A stretch of 40,245 nucleotides of DNA, taken from contig NZ_LCYG01000102.1 in assembly GCF_001017175.1 (NCBI RefSeq), positions 1 through 40,245 on the forward strand, in the 5' to 3' direction. The notes under the pieces were generated by a model. That model was not told the origin of the DNA and searched no databases. It saw only the letters and a list, made by a program, of their open reading frames with translations. The position numbers were made by a program, and so were the translations under genes. Source of the stretch: Microvirga vignae (lineage in GTDB: Bacteria > Pseudomonadota > Alphaproteobacteria > Rhizobiales > Beijerinckiaceae). Shown here piece by piece: positions 17,873 to 23,207 of the stretch. Every line of letters starts with the position of its first letter. The first letter of the stretch is position 1.

Positions 17873-18427
17873 TCAAAGGCTGAAATGCCGGCCGGGCTTG
17901 TCCAGTGCCTCGACGACTGCCTCAATCTGCGCATCTTCAATTCCGATCACAGCCCTGAACTCGTGCAGGCTCGGGACCGGAAAGACAATGGCCCCAAGAT
18001 CGATCTGCCGGGCGAGCTCTCCTCCGAGAGCGAACATGAGATCCAGCGGCAGCGGCGACACCCCAAGGATGGCCGCAGCCTCCCGAGTGACCTCCGAACC
18101 GGGCTGACGCGCCGCCCCGATCACGACCATAAGGCAATACTCCTCCAAGCTCCCATGGCGGGATCTGAGCGGCCGATGGTGGAAAGCACTCCCCCGTTGC
18201 CGGGTCAGGGCGAAGGCGAGAAGCAAGGCATCCGAGACGATGCCCTTGGCAGAGCCCGGCTGGAGGTACGCGGACAACATTTCCTCAGGACCGTCGAGGA
18301 GCGTCAGATCGTAGTGGTCATCCAGGCTGCCGATCGACCGAAAGACATCCATCACCGGCACGGCGCTGGGATGAAAGAGAACGGCAACGGAATCGTGCCC
18401 AATCGAATTCAAGGATGCTTGGGTCAT
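17873..18427 (-). CDS. Hypothetical protein, second gene of an EcfG-driven pair (184 aa)
   Basis: I do not recognise this family. The protein is soluble-looking, with no signal peptide or membrane helix, and mixed alpha/beta composition (for example YDLTLLDGPEEMLSAYL and the alternating C-terminal RAVIGIEDAQIEAVVEALD). ATG 18427 is preferred over an in-frame TTG one codon upstream. It lies 31 bases after the 78-aa gene on the same strand, so both probably share the EcfG-type promoter at 18725-18749. It ends at a bidirectional terminator. Its place inside the GSR island suggests a stress role, which is inference only. Confidence 0.65.
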   Translation of the reverse strand: MTQASLNSIGHDSVAVLFHPSAVPVMDVFRSIGSLDDHYDLTLLDGPEEMLSAYLQPGSAKGIVSDALLLAFALTRQRGSAFHHRPLRSRHGSLEEYCLMVVIGAARQPGSEVTREAAAILGVSPLPLDLMFALGGELARQIDLGAIVFPVPSLHEFRAVIGIEDAQIEAVVEALDKPGRHFSL

Positions 18428-18458
18428 CAAACAAACACGCCTGGAACGCTTTTGAATC

Positions 18459-18695
18459 CTAGAGATTGCGCTGAATACCGGCGGTGATGCCTCTGGACCA
18501 GGCCTGCACCACCAGGTGACGCCTCAGCATGAGAGGGCAGGTCACCTCGTCCTCTTGATAGGCCGACACAATACCGCTCAGCATGAAGGCCACATTCGGC
18601 TTCTCATGGGGAGAGGAACTCGAGGCAAGCCGGGAGAATTCGTCGGGCAGCTCCTCCTGGCAAAGAGCCGCATCCAGTTCATTGGTGGCAGTCAT
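18459..18695 (-). CDS. Hypothetical protein, first gene of an EcfG-driven pair (78 aa)
   Basis: This is a small acidic-to-neutral protein of no family I recognise. Visible features are an acidic N-terminus (ELDAALCQEELPDEF), a serine run and a helical middle (VAFMLSGIVSAYQ). The ATG at 18695 has GGAG nine bases upstream. Its start lies 30 bases downstream of the -10 element of a well-formed EcfG-type promoter, which is the best evidence that it is a real gene. The 184-aa gene follows after 31 bases. Confidence 0.6.
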   Translation of the reverse strand: MTATNELDAALCQEELPDEFSRLASSSSPHEKPNVAFMLSGIVSAYQEDEVTCPLMLRRHLVVQAWSRGITAGIQRNL

Positions 18696-18724
18696 TGTCG
18701 TCTCCGCATCTTTCTTGGCTGGGC

Positions 18725-18749
18725 AACGTGCCCGAAACGGCCCGGTTCC
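18725..18749 (-). promoter_or_regulatory. EcfG-type promoter of the two-gene hypothetical unit
   Basis: On the minus strand GGAAC (18749-18745), 16 bases, then cGTT (18728-18725). It matches the GSR consensus exactly. Predicted transcript start is near 18718, about 23 bases before the ATG at 18695. Confidence 0.75.
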
Positions 18750-18822
18750 TCATGCGGCAGAAAGTTCATCACTCTTGGTCTCGGCCCGGAAACTGCAGCC
18801 CGGAACTTTTGCGAAAAAATTT

Positions 18823-18848
18823 GGAACCGCCTCCTCTTTTCAGGCGTT
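18823..18848 (+). promoter_or_regulatory. EcfG-type promoter without a gene downstream (drives sRNA-1)
   Basis: GGAAC at 18823-18827, 17 bases, cGTT at 18845-18848. It faces away from the 78-aa gene and toward a region with no plus-strand open frame, but with an intrinsic terminator about 50 bases downstream. Confidence 0.75.
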
Positions 18849-18854
18849 GTGTCA

Positions 18855-18927
18855 GCAACCGGTTCGAATGCCCCCTCGGGCCGGCACCTTTCAAGGCGCA
18901 GCCTCTTTTGGCTGCGCCTTTTGTTTT
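18855..18927 (+). ncRNA. Predicted EcfG-dependent small RNA 1 (about 73 nt)
   Basis: The 5' end is set about 6 bases after the EcfG -10 element; the 3' end is a strong intrinsic terminator. The transcript has no credible open frame. Between promoter and terminator, short complementary segments (CCGG 18859-18862 and CCGG 18881-18884) can enclose a loop containing CCCCC (18871-18875). The block GGCCGGCACCTTT (18879-18891) sits directly before the terminator stem, exactly as in sRNA-2. A C-rich loop plus terminator under a GSR sigma factor is the architecture of Caulobacter GsrN, a sigma-T-dependent sRNA; homology is not shown here. The T-loop-like GGTTCGAAT at 18861 is not part of a tRNA. Confidence 0.7.
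18893..18927 (+). terminator. Terminator of sRNA-1
   Basis: Perfect 11-bp stem AAGGCGCAGCC/GGCTGCGCCTT (18893-18903 with 18910-18920), loop TCTTTT, followed by TTGTTTT. There is no plus-strand gene upstream for it to terminate except the proposed sRNA. Confidence 0.9.
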
Positions 18928-18941
18928 GCCCGGGTTTCAGG

Positions 18942-18975
18942 CCTAAAAGGAAAGCGCCCCGGAGAACCGGGGCGC
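18942..18975 (-). terminator. Terminator of the PRC-barrel gene
   Basis: Stem GCGCCCCGG/CCGGGGCGC (18954-18962 with 18967-18975), loop AGAA. On the minus strand it is followed by TTTCCTTTT. Confidence 0.85.
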
Positions 18976-19001
18976 CGCGGATCGGCAGATGCCGATGACG
19001 A

Positions 19002-19733
19002 TTACTGCTTCGGAGCGGTCGTCGTGTTTCGGGTCGCGTTGTTATCCGAGCGGTTTGCATTATTGTCGCCATCCGCCTTAAAGGTCGGAGCCGCTTGGAG
19101 TTCGGCCTTCGTCATGCGAAGGATCACGCGCTCCGGTTCGTTCGAGGAGGCCGAGTTGTTGGCCGCCGTGCTGGTAGAACTGCCGGCCGAACCCTGACCC
19201 GACACATTGCCCGTAGCGGTCGAGCCGGTCGTGGTCACGTTGTTGCCGCTCGCGTTGTTGTCCATGGCGTTCGCCTGCTGGCTGGTCGCGAACTCCAAAG
19301 ACTTGAACGGAACGGCGACATCCTTTTCACCGATCCCCAGGAAACCGCCTACGCCGACCACCGCAGCCATAACCTGACCGTTGCGGTCCACGATCACGTC
19401 GTTGATGTCGCCGATGGACTCGTTATTCGCGCTCACGACCCGAGTGCCGATGAGATCGGAGGCCATCATCTGGCCCTGCTGCATCTGGGTCATGAACTGA
19501 CCCTGCATGCCGCCGCTCTGGCTCATCGCCGACGAGGCCGTCGAGGGGGAGCCCATGGACGAGGAGCCGGACGCGCCGGGCTGCATGGCCGGAGAGCCCG
19601 AAGTCGTCGAGCCGGCGCCCGATGCCGTCGGTCGATCGGTCGGAGCGGAAGGCGCAGGCGAGGTCTGAGCGAAGGCGGGCGCAGCCGCGAAAGCCGTCAC
19701 GACAAGGCAAGCTGCCATATGCTTCTTCAGCAT
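19002..19733 (-). CDS. Exported PRC-barrel domain protein (243 aa)
   Basis: A signal peptide is clear (MLKKHMAACLVVTAFAAAPAFAQ, cleavage after AFA). Residues 24-85 are a low-complexity S/G/A/P/M/Q linker. Residues about 90-145 form a PRC-barrel: SDLIGTRVVSANNESIGDINDVIVDRNG followed by VAAVVGVGGFLGIGEKDVAVPF. A second N/S/T/G-rich linker and a short charged tail follow. PRC-barrel proteins with this layout are common periplasmic or envelope proteins of Hyphomicrobiales and are often stress-induced, but a biochemical role is not settled. It has an exact EcfG-type promoter (19792-19817) with a leader of about 50 bases and its own terminator. Confidence 0.85.
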   Translation of the reverse strand: MLKKHMAACLVVTAFAAAPAFAQTSPAPSAPTDRPTASGAGSTTSGSPAMQPGASGSSSMGSPSTASSAMSQSGGMQGQFMTQMQQGQMMASDLIGTRVVSANNESIGDINDVIVDRNGQVMAAVVGVGGFLGIGEKDVAVPFKSLEFATSQQANAMDNNASGNNVTTTGSTATGNVSGQGSAGSSTSTAANNSASSNEPERVILRMTKAELQAAPTFKADGDNNANRSDNNATRNTTTAPKQ

Positions 19734-19791
19734 TGGATTGTTCTCCTAGTGTCCATTGAATCGCGATATGCGCCAAAGTGCGCGGGGAAGA

Positions 19792-19817
19792 AACGCTGCG
19801 CCCTATGCTTACGTTCC
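19792..19817 (-). promoter_or_regulatory. EcfG-type promoter of the PRC-barrel gene
   Basis: On the minus strand GGAAC (19817-19813), 17 bases, cGTT (19795-19792). The -10 element lies 59 bases upstream of ATG 19733. Confidence 0.75.
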
Positions 19818-19946
19818 AAGTTTTCCTGTATTCAAATCTTAGCTATTAAAAATTTTATGCTGAAATGAAAATGAATACTTGTTCATGCAGCATGCTCATC
19901 TAAACACTTTCTGCAGCTTGCCAAAACAAATAACTTCTCAACTATC

Positions 19947-20474
19947 TCAAGACAAAGGCTTTCCCAGAGAAGCAAGGCACAGGCTGGGCATTCTGTTCGC
20001 GCTGGCGCTTGCCAGAGGGCTCACATCGCCCAGGCAGCCGACAGGCGTCTGGCGCTTGGGCTTGCGAGCCCCCTCATCGCTACCCTCACGCTGAGTGGCC
20101 GGCGGATGCTGCACGGCAGGGTTCTGGAGATCCTCCCTCATCGTCAGGATGGGAAGGTCGGTGTTCTTCGCCATTGTCGTGATGCCGGAGCGCGGATCGG
20201 ACCGATAGAGCACCTCGCCGTTGCTGCCTCGGAGGATGATGGTGGCACGGGTGATCCCGACGATCTCGACGATGGAGATGGCCACCACGTTCTCCGCAGC
20301 TTTGGCAGGCATCAACCGGTCGCCCTTTGCAGCCGCTGGATCGTTGAAGAGAGTTGTTTTGAGGATCTCCTGCGACTGCGCCAAGGGCGCGATGCCGGCC
20401 TCGGCAAAGGCTATGCCGGCAGCCAGCAAAGCGGCCCCCATGAGAGTGCACAATGTCGTGGAGGTGCGGAGCAT
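19947..20474 (-). CDS. Hypothetical exported protein in the GSR island (175 aa)
   Basis: I do not recognise the family. The protein begins MLRTSTTLCTLMGAALLAAGIAFAEAG, a plausible signal peptide with cleavage after AFA. The middle (ENVVAISIVEIVGITRATIILRGSNGEVLYRSDP) looks like a small beta domain. The C-terminal 60 residues are proline- and arginine-rich and probably disordered. ATG 20474 is preferred: an AGGGG-type site precedes it and it lies about 34 bases after the predicted start of the EcfG-type promoter at 20515-20539. The in-frame ATG 20504 would leave almost no leader. Roughly 200 bases of AT-rich sequence without a gene separate its stop from the PRC-barrel start. Confidence 0.7.
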   Translation of the reverse strand: MLRTSTTLCTLMGAALLAAGIAFAEAGIAPLAQSQEILKTTLFNDPAAAKGDRLMPAKAAENVVAISIVEIVGITRATIILRGSNGEVLYRSDPRSGITTMAKNTDLPILTMREDLQNPAVQHPPATQREGSDEGARKPKRQTPVGCLGDVSPLASASANRMPSLCLASLGKPLS

Positions 20475-20514
20475 CCCTGTCCCCTGCTTTCTCAGCTGAA
20501 CCATTCGAGAAAAC

Positions 20515-20539
20515 AACGCGGCCTTATGTTTGATGTTCC
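20515..20539 (-). promoter_or_regulatory. EcfG-type promoter of the 175-aa exported protein gene
   Basis: On the minus strand GGAAC (20539-20535), 16 bases, cGTT (20518-20515). It is divergent from the sRNA-2 promoter, with the two -35 elements 38 bases apart. Confidence 0.75.
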
Positions 20540-20577
20540 TGGACCTCCACCTGAGGATAAATCCAAGAAAAAAGGTG

Positions 20578-20603
20578 GGAACCTTTATTTTCCAAGCAGC
20601 GTT
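20578..20603 (+). promoter_or_regulatory. EcfG-type promoter without a gene downstream (drives sRNA-2)
   Basis: GGAAC at 20578-20582, 17 bases, cGTT at 20600-20603. The next plus-strand element is an intrinsic terminator at 20664-20692, with no open frame between. Confidence 0.75.
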
Positions 20604-20609
20604 CTAAAA

Positions 20610-20692
20610 GCACCGGCCTCCTGGTCCTCCCCGCATTCCCCTTGTGCATTGGCCGGCACCTTTAGACGGGCTTTGAGAGCCCGTCTTTTTTT
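20610..20692 (+). ncRNA. Predicted EcfG-dependent small RNA 2 (about 83 nt)
   Basis: It is bounded by the EcfG-type promoter and a textbook terminator: stem AGACGGGCT/AGCCCGTCT (20664-20672 with 20678-20686), loop TTGAG, then seven Ts. CCGGCC (20613-20618) pairs with GGCCGG (20651-20656). The pair encloses a C-rich stretch with CCTCCT at its 5' edge, TCCTCCCC (20625-20632) and TTCCCC (20636-20641). These are complementary to Shine-Dalgarno sequences and could block translation of target mRNAs, a mechanism known for several alphaproteobacterial sRNAs. GGCCGGCACCTTT (20651-20663) directly before the terminator is identical to sRNA-1. It is convergent with phyR, ending 77 bases from the phyR stop codon. 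Confidence 0.72.
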
Positions 20693-20710
20693 ATGCCGAT
20701 TACAACCTGA

Positions 20711-20740
20711 CGAAAGAAAAGCCCGGCTAAAAAGCCGGGC
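20711..20740 (-). terminator. Terminator of phyR
   Basis: Stem GCCCGGCT/AGCCGGGC (20721-20728 with 20733-20740), loop AAAA. On the minus strand it is followed by TTTTCTTTC. Confidence 0.85.
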
Positions 20741-20768
20741 GATTACTTAGCCATAATTGCCTGAATGA

Positions 20769-21575
20769 TCAGGCTGTCGCGGCGCGGGGCTCTCGGCGTT
20801 TGGCACTTTGCTGGAAGAATAGGGCTTGGCTGATGACGGCCGAGACATTAGCCGGCTGGAACGGCTTCGCGATGAGGAAGGCCGGCTCGGGCCGCTCACC
20901 GGTCAGGAAGCGCTCCGGATAGGCGGTGATGAAGATCACCGGCACCTCGAAGGACTTCAGGAGGTCGTTGACCGCATCAAGACCCGAGCTGCCATCGGCA
21001 AGCTGAATATCGGCGAGGATCAGGCCCGGCTGCTTGGTGGAGGCGAGCTTCACGGCCTCGGTACGCGTCCGGGCAACGCCCGTCACGTTATGGCCAAGGC
21101 CTTCTACCAATGCCTCGAGATCCATGGCGATCAGCGGCTCGTCCTCGATGATGAGGATATCCGTGGCCATGTCGGCAGCGAGCTCACGGCCCGCCTCGTC
21201 GACGAGTTCGCGCACCGTCTTGGTGTCGACGTCGAGGATCTGGCCGACCTCCTCCTCTCCGAAGCCTTCGAGGCAGGAAAGCAGGAAAGCCTGACGAGGA
21301 AGCGGGGTGATCTGCCCCAAGCGCACTTCCGCCGGGAGATCGCGCTGGATCTGCTCGCTGCGTCCGTTCACGGAGAGAGAATTCCAGATGCGGGTGAAAA
21401 CTTGGAAAAGTTCGACCTTGACGTTACCGGAGGGGCCGATGGTTTCAGGCTCGCTCACCAGGGTTTCAAGGGTCGCGGCCACATAGGCATCGCCAGCCAT
21501 CTGGCTTCCTGTGAGAGCGCGTGCGTAGCGGCGGAGATATGGTAAGTGCTGGACGACAAGCTGAGCTGTCGACAT
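20769..21575 (-). CDS. phyR: PhyR, anti-anti-sigma response regulator of the general stress response (268 aa)
   Basis: Residues 1-130 form an EcfG-like sigma domain (YLRRYARALTGSQMAGDAYV; PLPRQAFLLSCLEGF; EEEVGQILDVDTKTVRELV) and residues about 137-255 a receiver domain. The phospho-acceptor is D189 in LILADIQLADG, the acidic pocket is IEDEP, the switch threonine is T217 in VIFITAYPE, and the lysine is K237 in IAKPF. Once phosphorylated, PhyR binds NepR through the sigma-like domain and frees EcfG. The start ATG 21575 has AAGGGGA upstream; in-frame sequence back to 21650 lies in the promoter. phyR is divergent from nepR-ecfG and has its own EcfG-type promoter, giving positive feedback. No PhyR-type histidine kinase is encoded in the window. 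Confidence 0.97.
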   Translation of the reverse strand: MSTAQLVVQHLPYLRRYARALTGSQMAGDAYVAATLETLVSEPETIGPSGNVKVELFQVFTRIWNSLSVNGRSEQIQRDLPAEVRLGQITPLPRQAFLLSCLEGFGEEEVGQILDVDTKTVRELVDEAGRELAADMATDILIIEDEPLIAMDLEALVEGLGHNVTGVARTRTEAVKLASTKQPGLILADIQLADGSSGLDAVNDLLKSFEVPVIFITAYPERFLTGERPEPAFLIAKPFQPANVSAVISQALFFQQSAKRREPRAATA

Positions 21576-21623
21576 TCGCTTCCCCTTATAGTGCTTATGA
21601 CTCGTTGTACCGATGGTCCATTC

Positions 21624-21648
21624 AACGCTGCAAAGCTGCAAAAGTTCC
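21624..21648 (-). promoter_or_regulatory. EcfG-type promoter of phyR
   Basis: On the minus strand GGAAC (21648-21644), 16 bases, cGTT (21627-21624). Its -35 box is one arm of the palindrome GTTCCATTCTGGAAC (21644-21658), shared back to back with the nepR promoter. Confidence 0.85.
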
Positions 21649-21653
21649 ATTCT

Positions 21654-21678
21654 GGAACTGTAACTAACAACAAGCGTT
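21654..21678 (+). promoter_or_regulatory. EcfG-type promoter of nepR-ecfG
   Basis: GGAAC at 21654-21658, 16 bases, cGTT at 21675-21678. The leader to the nepR ATG is about 72 bases. The -35 boxes of the two divergent promoters are only 5 bases apart. Confidence 0.85.
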
Positions 21679-21757
21679 ATTGCTCGAAAATGAGTATAGA
21701 GCTACTGCCAAGGTTGGCTATCCCTTAATAATATAATGGGGTAGCAAGGGGAATCAG

Positions 21758-21973
21758 ATGACAGGTGACAAGGGGAACAAGCTGGCTCGGGCGCTCCCGA
21801 GAACACCATCGAATGATAAGCTTGGGACCAAGGCAAAACTCGACAGTGGCAGCCAGAAGCGTATCGGCGACCAGCTACGCGCCATGTACGATGAATTGAT
21901 GCAACAGCCCGTTCCTGACCGTTTCAGGGAATTGCTGGACCAGCTCGATAGAAAGAAGGAAGGGTCGCAATGA
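21758..21973 (+). CDS. nepR: NepR, anti-sigma factor of EcfG (71 aa)
   Basis: NepR is the small anti-sigma factor that holds EcfG inactive until phosphorylated PhyR takes it away. The conserved two-helix core is visible at residues about 35-65: KRIGDQLRAMYDELMQQPVP followed by DRFRELLDQLD. The N-terminal 30 residues are basic and variable, as is usual. ATG 21758 fits the family length. The stop overlaps the ecfG start (ATGA at 21970-21973), the standard nepR-ecfG arrangement in Hyphomicrobiales, which couples translation of the two. Confidence 0.96.
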   Translation: MTGDKGNKLARALPRTPSNDKLGTKAKLDSGSQKRIGDQLRAMYDELMQQPVPDRFRELLDQLDRKKEGSQ

Positions 21974-22509
21974 CCCCCGAGCCTGACCTGCGAGAGGCTC
22001 TGCTTGCTGCCGTACCCGGTCTACGGGCATTTGCCATCTCGCTCTCTGGTCAGGTCGACAAGGCGGACGATCTTGTCCAAGATACTCTCCTGCGAGCCCT
22101 CTCCAACCTTCACCGTTTCGAGCGCGGCACCAATCTGAATGCTTGGCTCTTTACGATCCTGCGCAATCTTTTCCATTCCGAATACCGCAAGCGCCGCCGC
22201 GAGATCGAAGATCCGGACGGCTCCTATGCCGGACGCTTGAAAGTTCAGCCCGAGCAGGGATCGCACCTCGATTTCGAGGATTTCCGCACCGCCCTTTTCC
22301 AACTCCCGTCCGACCAGCGCGAGGCTCTGCTTCTGGTCGGCGCGTCCGGCTTTTCCTACGAGGAAGCCGCCAGCATCTGCCACTGTGCAGTCGGCACTAT
22401 CAAGAGCCGCGTGAACCGTGCACGCATCCGCTTGGCCGCACTTCTGAACGTGGACGATGTGGACGATCTGGGCCCCGACAGCATGACCCGCGCGGCCCTT
22501 CAGGGCTGA
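21970..22509 (+). CDS. ecfG: EcfG, general stress response sigma factor (179 aa)
   Basis: This is an ECF15-type RNA polymerase sigma factor. Region 2 is visible as DDLVQDTLLRALSNLHRF and NLNAWLFTILRNLFHSEYRKRRR (about residues 34-78). Region 4 is QREALLLVGASGFSYEEAA and CAVGTIKSRVNRARIRL (about 115-153). The linker and lengths fit the family. It is translationally coupled to nepR and ends in a strong terminator. Its predicted target motif, GGAAC-N16/17-cGTT, is found at eleven places between 17538 and 24169, including its own promoter. Confidence 0.97.
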   Translation: MTPEPDLREALLAAVPGLRAFAISLSGQVDKADDLVQDTLLRALSNLHRFERGTNLNAWLFTILRNLFHSEYRKRRREIEDPDGSYAGRLKVQPEQGSHLDFEDFRTALFQLPSDQREALLLVGASGFSYEEAASICHCAVGTIKSRVNRARIRLAALLNVDDVDDLGPDSMTRAALQG

Positions 22510-22531
22510 TCCCAAGAAAAAACTCGCAAGA

Positions 22532-22558
22532 AAAACGCCGCCTTCAGGGCGGCGTTTT
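22532..22558. terminator. Bidirectional terminator between ecfG and DUF1328 gene
   Basis: Perfect 11-bp stem AAAACGCCGCC/GGCGGCGTTTT (22532-22542 with 22548-22558), loop TTCAG. The A- and T-rich ends make it functional in both directions for the convergent ecfG and DUF1328 genes. Confidence 0.9.
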
Positions 22559-22578
22559 CAACCTGAGGATACGCCCCG

Positions 22579-22752
22579 TCACATGGGGCTTCGCCCGCGC
22601 AGGAGGCCGATGACAGCCGAAATGGCGAAGAGCACGATCGCAACGAAGAAGATCAGCTTCGCAATCTCGACAGCGGTACCAGCGATACCGCCAAAACCGA
22701 ACAGAGCCGCGACCAGCGCGATAATAAGAAACGTGACAGCCCAACCGAGCAT
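22579..22752 (-). CDS. DUF1328 family small membrane protein (57 aa)
   Basis: This is a tiny inner-membrane protein with two helices: MLGWAVTFLIIALVAALFGFGG, then AVEIAKLIFFVAIVLFAISAVIGLL, with a basic end (RGRSPM). The pattern LGWAxTFLIIALVAALFGFGGIAGTAVEIAK is characteristic of DUF1328 (YtjA-like). ATG 22752 has GAGGT seven bases upstream; in-frame codons upstream belong to the leader. An exact EcfG-type promoter lies at 22803-22828. DUF1328 genes are frequent members of alphaproteobacterial stress regulons; the molecular role is unknown. Confidence 0.88.
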   Translation of the reverse strand: MLGWAVTFLIIALVAALFGFGGIAGTAVEIAKLIFFVAIVLFAISAVIGLLRGRSPM

Positions 22753-22802
22753 GGTGTTACCTCGCAAATATAAAATCAGCTTGCAGCCGATGACGTTCAA
22801 TC

Positions 22803-22828
22803 AACGCCAAGCGCGACTGTGAGGTTCC
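22803..22828 (-). promoter_or_regulatory. EcfG-type promoter of the DUF1328 gene
   Basis: On the minus strand GGAAC (22828-22824), 17 bases, cGTT (22806-22803), about 51 bases upstream of the ATG at 22752. Confidence 0.75.
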
Positions 22829-22897
22829 GCCGAAAAAACTTAAGCGTGGAGTTTCCGGAAGCTCTGGCGGAAGTAATTTCCGGGATCTTATGAGTAT

Positions 22898-22922
22898 GGA
22901 ACCCAGCTGTCTCATCCACGTT
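22898..22922 (+). promoter_or_regulatory. EcfG-type promoter of the 67-aa membrane protein gene
   Basis: GGAAC at 22898-22902, 16 bases, cGTT at 22919-22922. The ATG follows 26 bases later at 22948, leaving a leader of about 18 bases with GGGAG. Confidence 0.75.
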
Positions 22923-22947
22923 TTTCAAAACACTTGGGAGATTATCG

Positions 22948-23151
22948 ATGACCCGTTCCGTTGCCCTTCGTGCGTTTATTATCTTCACGGTTCTTACTAT
23001 GCTCGCAGGCGTCACGGGCATGGCGTCCCAGGCTGAAATTGCGGAAATCGTGTTTCTGATCGGCGCGTCGCTTTCCGCCGTGCTGCTGTTCTTCGCACTT
23101 ACGGTGCAGGCTCCCGCTCCGGTCCCCGTGCGCGTGCGTCGCCGTCGCTGA
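22948..23151 (+). CDS. Small membrane protein in the GSR island (67 aa)
   Basis: Two membrane segments (ALRAFIIFTVLTMLAGVTGMA and IAEIVFLIGASLSAVLLFFAL) are followed by a proline-valine-arginine tail (PAPVPVRVRRRR). The layout resembles DUF1328-type proteins encoded divergently next door, but it lacks their sequence signature, so I leave it unnamed. GGGAG precedes the ATG. The tight EcfG-type promoter and a following terminator support a single-gene stress unit. Confidence 0.75.
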   Translation: MTRSVALRAFIIFTVLTMLAGVTGMASQAEIAEIVFLIGASLSAVLLFFALTVQAPAPVPVRVRRRR

Positions 23152-23175
23152 TCACACCTTCGAATGTCACGTCAG

Positions 23176-23202
23176 AAAGGCGGCTCTATGAGCCGCCTTT
23201 TT
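23176..23202. terminator. Bidirectional terminator between the 67-aa gene and the SDR gene
   Basis: Stem AAAGGCGGCT/AGCCGCCTTT (23176-23185 with 23191-23200), followed by TT on the plus strand and flanked by purines on the minus strand. It lies between two convergent stop codons. Confidence 0.85.
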
Positions 23203-23207
23203 CGCTG

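Noticed and set aside
18858..18875. AACCGGTTCGAATGCCCC resembles a tRNA T-arm
   Set aside because: No acceptor, D-arm or anticodon stem can be placed around it. The promoter and terminator define a different small RNA.
22797..23021. 74-codon minus-strand frame across the divergent EcfG promoters
   Set aside because: It overlaps two well-formed promoters and the start of the 67-aa gene, and has no start signal.
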